From an uncultured Sphingobacteriales bacterium (GTDB lineage Bacteria > Bacteroidota > Bacteroidia > Chitinophagales > Chitinophagaceae): a DNA stretch of 64,000 nt. A model generated the notes under the pieces. That model searched no databases, had not been told where the DNA came from, and saw only the letters and a list, made by a program, of their open reading frames with translations. The stretch's first letter is position 1. The number at the start of each line of letters is the position of its first letter. Location of the stretch: NCBI GenBank assembly GCA_937871285.1, contig CALMQS010000047.1:1-64000 (forward strand). Direction: 5' to 3'. Below are positions 60,429 through 64,000 of this stretch, in pieces. The position numbers and the translations under genes were made by a program.

Positions 60429-62822
60429 ATGACAAAGACCGTAAAATATTTCTGGAGAATTTTCTTTGCCGGGCTTGGCTTTGCCGTTTTATTTCTGCTG
60501 GCTATTTCATGGGGAATTTTTGGAAAGCTTCCATCATTATCCGAACTGGAAAATCCTTCCATTCTTTCTGCTTCGGAAGTGTATGCCGCCGATGGAAGGC
60601 TGATGGGCAAGTATTACGTAACAGACAGAACCAATGTTCCCTACAGTGAAATTTCACCCAATGTTATTAATGCCCTGGTGGCTACCGAAGATGAAAGGTT
60701 TTACAGGCATTCAGGCATTGACGCGAGGAGCCTTGGAAGAGCTGTTTTCTTTTTTGGAAGTGAAGGCGGGGCAAGTACCATTACCCAGCAGTTGGCCAAG
60801 AATATGCTTGGACAGGGAAGCAGGAATACCATAGCCCGGGTAATAGAAAAACTGAAAGAGATGATTGTGGCGATTAAGCTGGAACGGAATTTTACAAAGG
60901 AAGAGATCCTTGCGTTGTATCTTAATACGGTTGAATACAGTGATCATGTGTATGGTATACGGAATGCTTCCCGTACTTTTTTTCAAAAGGATGCTTCGAG
61001 GCTTGATGTTGCCGAATCTGCCGTGCTGATAGGTATGCTTAAAGCTACGGGCACGTATAACCCGCGTACCAATCCCAAACTGGCGTTAGACAGAAGGAAT
61101 ACGGTGATAGACCAGATGGTCCGGAATAACTATTTGCCAGCGGCAGAGGCTGCTAAGGTTAAGCTGGTACCTATAAAGCTCGATTATGAAAAAATGAACC
61201 AGAATACCAACCTGGCGCCTTATTTCATTGATGTACTACGCAATGATATCCGCCAATGGTGCAAGGATCACAAAAATCCCAAAACGGGCGAAGCGTATAA
61301 TATTTATAAAGACGGGCTGAAAATATATACTACCATTGATCCGCGCATGCAGTTGTATGCCGAAATGGCCGTAGCGCGCCATATGCCTAACCTGCAAAAA
61401 GTATTTAATGCGCAAAAGAATATAAAGGACGGGAGTGTATGGAAAACGAAAGACGGGAAAGCTGTATTGGAAAGAGCGATAAAGAGTAGTGAGCGCTGGG
61501 CCGATTTATCAGGTGCCGGTTTGAAAGAAGCCGAGATCCGGAAGTCATTCGATATAAAAGTGCCCATGAAAGTGTTTGCCTGGAATGCCAAACGTGAAAC
61601 AGACACGATCATGACGCCGCTGGATTCTATCAAATACCATAAGCAAATGCTGCAGGCTTCTTTTTTGCTAACCGATCCTTTAACCGGGGAAGTAAAAGCA
61701 TGGGTAGGCGGTATAGACTTTAAGACCTACAAATTCGATCATGTTAATGCTAATACCAAAAGGCAGGTGGGCTCTACCTTTAAGCCCCTTTTATATACGC
61801 TGGCCGTGATGAACGGGTATACGCCCGAAACACCTGTGCCGGTTGATCCGGTTGACCTGGGCGGCAAAATGATCGGCGATAAAAAATACAGCGGAACACG
61901 CCCTTTGAATTATTGCCTGGCAGCGTCTATCAACCCTGCCGCGGCCAACCTGATGAACGTGATAGGGGTGAACAGGATGGTGGATTTCGCACATCAGTGC
62001 GGCATTTCCAGCACCATTCCGCCATATCCTTCCATAGCGCTGGGTTCCGCCGATATTTCATTGATTGAAATGGTGGGCGCCTACAGTATGTTCCCAGCAG
62101 GGGGAATGAATACCAAACCCATTTATATTGCAAGGATAGAAGACCGCAACGGTAATGTGCTGCAATCTTTCACTACCTCGCATAAGGAAGTAATCAATGA
62201 ATCGGATGCATATATTATGACAAGAATGATGCAGGGAGTGGTTGATTTTGGCACCGGGCGTTCGTTGAGAGGCACCTATGGTATTGCAAGCGAAGTAGCG
62301 GGTAAAACAGGTACTACCAACAGCAATGCCGACGGCTGGTTTATAGGGTTTACCCCACAGTTACTCGGCGGCGCGTGGGTAGGCGCAGATGACCCTATTT
62401 TACGGATATCTAATAATTACGTAGGTCAGGGTGCGCAAATGGCCATGCCCATATGGGCCTATTTTTTCCAGGAGGTATATAAAGATAAAACCCTTGGTAT
62501 AGATGCCGGCGCAAGATTTGTGCAACCGGAAAGCCTGAAAAATGAAATGATCTATGATTGGGTGGATCCTTCTGCATCTGATACACCCATATTAGAAGGC
62601 GAAAACCAGCCGGGTGATGCCAACCAGTATATTGATGTGCCGGTTAGCGACGGGCGGGAAAGAGTTACAACGGAATCGCAACTGAACGATGAAGAAAAGA
62701 AAATACTGGAGGAGGCAAAGAACGCGAATAAGAAAAAAGATAAAGTGCAGCCCGATACTGCGGATAAGAAAAAAAAAGGCTTCTTCCGTAAACTTTTCGG
62801 TGGTAAAAAAAAGAATGAATGA
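60429..62822 (+). CDS. mrcA: penicillin-binding protein 1A (bifunctional)
   Basis: A 797-residue peptidoglycan synthase with one N-terminal membrane helix (about residues 10-30). Its transglycosylase has ATEDERFYRHSGID (catalytic Glu), GGASTITQQLAKNML and YLNTVEYSDHVYGI. The transpeptidase has KRQVGSTFKPLLY (SxxK) and AGKTGTTNSNADGWFIGF (KTG). Class A type PBP1A by the STITQQ and EDERFYRH forms. A lysine-rich tail (KKKDKVQPDTADKKKKGFFRK) is unusual and probably cytosolic-like, basic and disordered. It lies 81 bp after the PorW/SprE gene and is followed by a heptamer-rich gap. Confidence 0.96.
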   Translation: MTKTVKYFWRIFFAGLGFAVLFLLAISWGIFGKLPSLSELENPSILSASEVYAADGRLMGKYYVTDRTNVPYSEISPNVINALVATEDERFYRHSGIDARSLGRAVFFFGSEGGASTITQQLAKNMLGQGSRNTIARVIEKLKEMIVAIKLERNFTKEEILALYLNTVEYSDHVYGIRNASRTFFQKDASRLDVAESAVLIGMLKATGTYNPRTNPKLALDRRNTVIDQMVRNNYLPAAEAAKVKLVPIKLDYEKMNQNTNLAPYFIDVLRNDIRQWCKDHKNPKTGEAYNIYKDGLKIYTTIDPRMQLYAEMAVARHMPNLQKVFNAQKNIKDGSVWKTKDGKAVLERAIKSSERWADLSGAGLKEAEIRKSFDIKVPMKVFAWNAKRETDTIMTPLDSIKYHKQMLQASFLLTDPLTGEVKAWVGGIDFKTYKFDHVNANTKRQVGSTFKPLLYTLAVMNGYTPETPVPVDPVDLGGKMIGDKKYSGTRPLNYCLAASINPAAANLMNVIGVNRMVDFAHQCGISSTIPPYPSIALGSADISLIEMVGAYSMFPAGGMNTKPIYIARIEDRNGNVLQSFTTSHKEVINESDAYIMTRMMQGVVDFGTGRSLRGTYGIASEVAGKTGTTNSNADGWFIGFTPQLLGGAWVGADDPILRISNNYVGQGAQMAMPIWAYFFQEVYKDKTLGIDAGARFVQPESLKNEMIYDWVDPSASDTPILEGENQPGDANQYIDVPVSDGRERVTTESQLNDEEKKILEEAKNANKKKDKVQPDTADKKKKGFFRKLFGGKKKNE

Positions 62823-62824
62823 AT

Positions 62825-63045
62825 GGGGCGCAGGTTACAGGGTACGGGTTGCAGGGTACAGGTTGCAGGGGGCAGATTACAGGGGAGTTACTATTAATTA
62901 CAGGGAGAGTTCTTCTGCTTTGGATTTTTTTAATTTACAGTTTATTGTTTGTAGTTTACGGTTGCATTTCGCTTCGAATTTGAAATTTGAAATTTGAATT
63001 TTATTTGGTTCTTGTTATTTGTTTCCTGGTGCTTTATATTCCCTT
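62825..63045 (+). repeat. heptamer arrays plus minus-strand copy of the dispersed repeat
   Basis: G-rich heptamers at 62828-62880 (gcaggtt, acagggt, acgggtt, gcagggt, acaggtt). Looser units follow (ttacagt, ttattgt, ttgtagt, ttacggt), then aatttga repeats at 62978-62998. A minus-strand copy of the dispersed repeat lies at 63001-63040 (tatttggttcttgttatttg). This fills most of the 369-bp gap after mrcA. The first part has runs GGG..GGG..GGG..GGGGG that could form a G-quadruplex (inference). Confidence 0.75.
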
Positions 63046-63191
63046 CGGGTTTCGGTTGTAATTAAATACTTACAGTTCCTGTTTCGTAATTTTTTTTGAC
63101 ACAAAGGAAAACGCTTTGTGGCTATATAGTTTTTTTATGATCGTCTTCGGAAGTATCTTTAGTTTTTGAGCAACTCCTAATTAAAACAACT

Positions 63192-64000
63192 ATGCATACA
63201 GAACACCGGCGGGTAGCGTGGAGGCATCATACCAATGTATATGAAATCAATCTTCGTCAATATACAAAAGAGGGCACTTTCAATGCTTTTGCAGGGGAGC
63301 TGCCAAGACTCAGGAAAATGGGGGTAGAAACGTTATGGTTCATGCCGGTAACGCCTATTGCAAAAGAAAAGATGAAAGGAACCATGGGCAGCTATTATGC
63401 CTGCTCAGATTATACTGCCGTAAACCCCGAATTTGGCACATTGGATGATTTTAAAAAACTGGTCCGTTTAGCCCATCAGCTGGGATTTAAAGTCATTATA
63501 GATTGGGTGGCCAATCATACCGGCTGGGATCATGTATGGACAAAAACGCATCCTGAATACTACAAAAGAGACGAAGCCGGGAATTTTAAAGCCGCTTCGG
63601 GAATGGATGATATTATTGAGCTGGACTTTAACAATCCGGATTTGGTTAAGGCGATGATTGATGCCATGACGTTCTGGATAAAGGAATGTGATATTGACGG
63701 ATTCCGGTGCGACCTGGCATTTTGGGTGGAGCTGGATTTCTGGAGAAAGGCCAGGCCAGCGCTGGATCAGGTGAAACCATTGTTCTGGCTGGGTGAATTT
63801 GATGCTTTGGATAATCCTGAATACCTCGAAGTATTTGATGCGGCCTATGCCTGGACCTGGATGCATAAAACAGAGGATTTTTATAAAAAACAACGTCATA
63901 TTCCTGCTTTGGAAAACCTGCTGCAACAATACAAATCCGTTTTTTTGCCAGGTACAACCGGTTTGTATTTTACCTCCAACCACGATGAGAATAGCTGGAA
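63192..64000 (+). CDS. GH13 alpha-amylase family enzyme (partial, runs off the window)
   Basis: The first 269 residues of a GH13 glycoside hydrolase, which acts on alpha-1,4/1,6-glucosidic bonds. Seen: VYEINLRQYTKEGTFNAF, DWVANHTGWDH (conserved region I), IDGFRCDLAF with nucleophile Asp174, WLGEFDA with acid/base Glu202, and TSNHDENSW with the third carboxylate Asp265. All three catalytic residues are present. There is no signal peptide, so it is probably cytosolic, fitting glycogen or maltodextrin use together with the phosphorylase-like protein at 3126. The start at 63192 is the first ATG of the frame. The stop lies outside the window. Confidence 0.9.
   Translation, partial: MHTEHRRVAWRHHTNVYEINLRQYTKEGTFNAFAGELPRLRKMGVETLWFMPVTPIAKEKMKGTMGSYYACSDYTAVNPEFGTLDDFKKLVRLAHQLGFKVIIDWVANHTGWDHVWTKTHPEYYKRDEAGNFKAASGMDDIIELDFNNPDLVKAMIDAMTFWIKECDIDGFRCDLAFWVELDFWRKARPALDQVKPLFWLGEFDALDNPEYLEVFDAAYAWTWMHKTEDFYKKQRHIPALENLLQQYKSVFLPGTTGLYFTSNHDENSW

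Noticed and set aside
63468..63983. 171-codon minus-strand ORF at the window end
   Set aside because: It is antisense to the GH13 gene whose three catalytic residues are visible on the plus strand.
1..64000. tRNA or rRNA genes
   Set aside because: All intergenic gaps were scanned by eye for tRNA T-arm sequence and rRNA cores; nothing convincing was seen, though this is not a covariance-model search.

Overview
The window comes from a member of the Bacteroidota, most likely family Chitinophagaceae (inference). The evidence is the set of lineage-typical genes: a PorW/SprE-type gliding/type IX secretion lipoprotein, a CHU_C-type C-terminal sorting domain protein, a DUF6089 outer-membrane barrel, DUF3810, the rpmB-rpmG-bL38 (DUF4295) ribosomal trio, and a USP-fused Nramp transporter. 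Several upstream regions also carry the Bacteroidota promoter signature TAnnTTTG. No tRNA, rRNA, CRISPR array, transposase or phage gene was found.

Layout. 0-6 kb: YdcF-like protein, small membrane protein, outer-membrane barrel, short alpha-glucan phosphorylase, hotdog thioesterase, FKBP isomerase. 6.3-9.8 kb: a phosphonate-catabolism operon (XRE/cupin regulator, phnA, phnY) that lacks a local phnW. 10-17.7 kb: housekeeping genes (gpmA, glnS, a T9SS-sorted secreted protein, rpmB-rpmG-bL38, a GNAT acetyltransferase, ftsY with a coupled radical SAM gene). 17.8-33.6 kb: an exopolysaccharide/capsule cluster with frequent strand switches: alpha/alpha-barrel protein, WecB/TagA/CpsF transferase, two Wzy/WaaL-like membrane proteins, a fused dehydrogenase/MocA oxidoreductase, a transglutaminase-like lipoprotein, AsnB, a GT4 transferase, a methyltransferase, a Wzx-like flippase, a Wzz-like protein and the initiating phosphosugar transferase. 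33.6-42.2 kb: comM/yifB, mntH-USP behind a DtxR-like operator, a lipoprotein, a kinase-fold-like hypothetical protein, mlaE-mlaF, sucD. 42.4-43 kb: a MazF-type toxin-antitoxin pair. 43-51.1 kb: pbpC and a giant alpha-2-macroglobulin lipoprotein. 51.1-56.1 kb: phosphopantetheinyl transferase, dcd, secreted esterase, exported Gfo/Idh/MocA oxidoreductase, DUF3810 metallopeptidase-like protein. 56.4-63 kb: bactofilin with a membrane partner, PorW/SprE and PBP1A. The window ends inside a GH13 alpha-amylase-family gene.

How the genes work together. Much of the window serves the cell envelope: glycan assembly and export, peptidoglycan synthesis (PBP1A, PBP1C), envelope defence (alpha-2-macroglobulin), lipid trafficking (Mla), cell shape (bactofilin) and T9SS secretion. 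The alpha-glucan phosphorylase near the left end and the GH13 enzyme at the right end are both expected to act on storage glucans.

Most striking non-coding feature. More than a dozen intergenic gaps carry degenerate tandem repeats with a constant 7-bp period but differing heptamer words. Some copies recur as a recognisable ~58-bp family on both strands, and some fold into hairpins at gene ends. This class, a kinase-like hypothetical protein, a cysteine-rich radical SAM protein coupled to ftsY, and a phosphorylase homologue without the PLP lysine are the best leads for undescribed biology.
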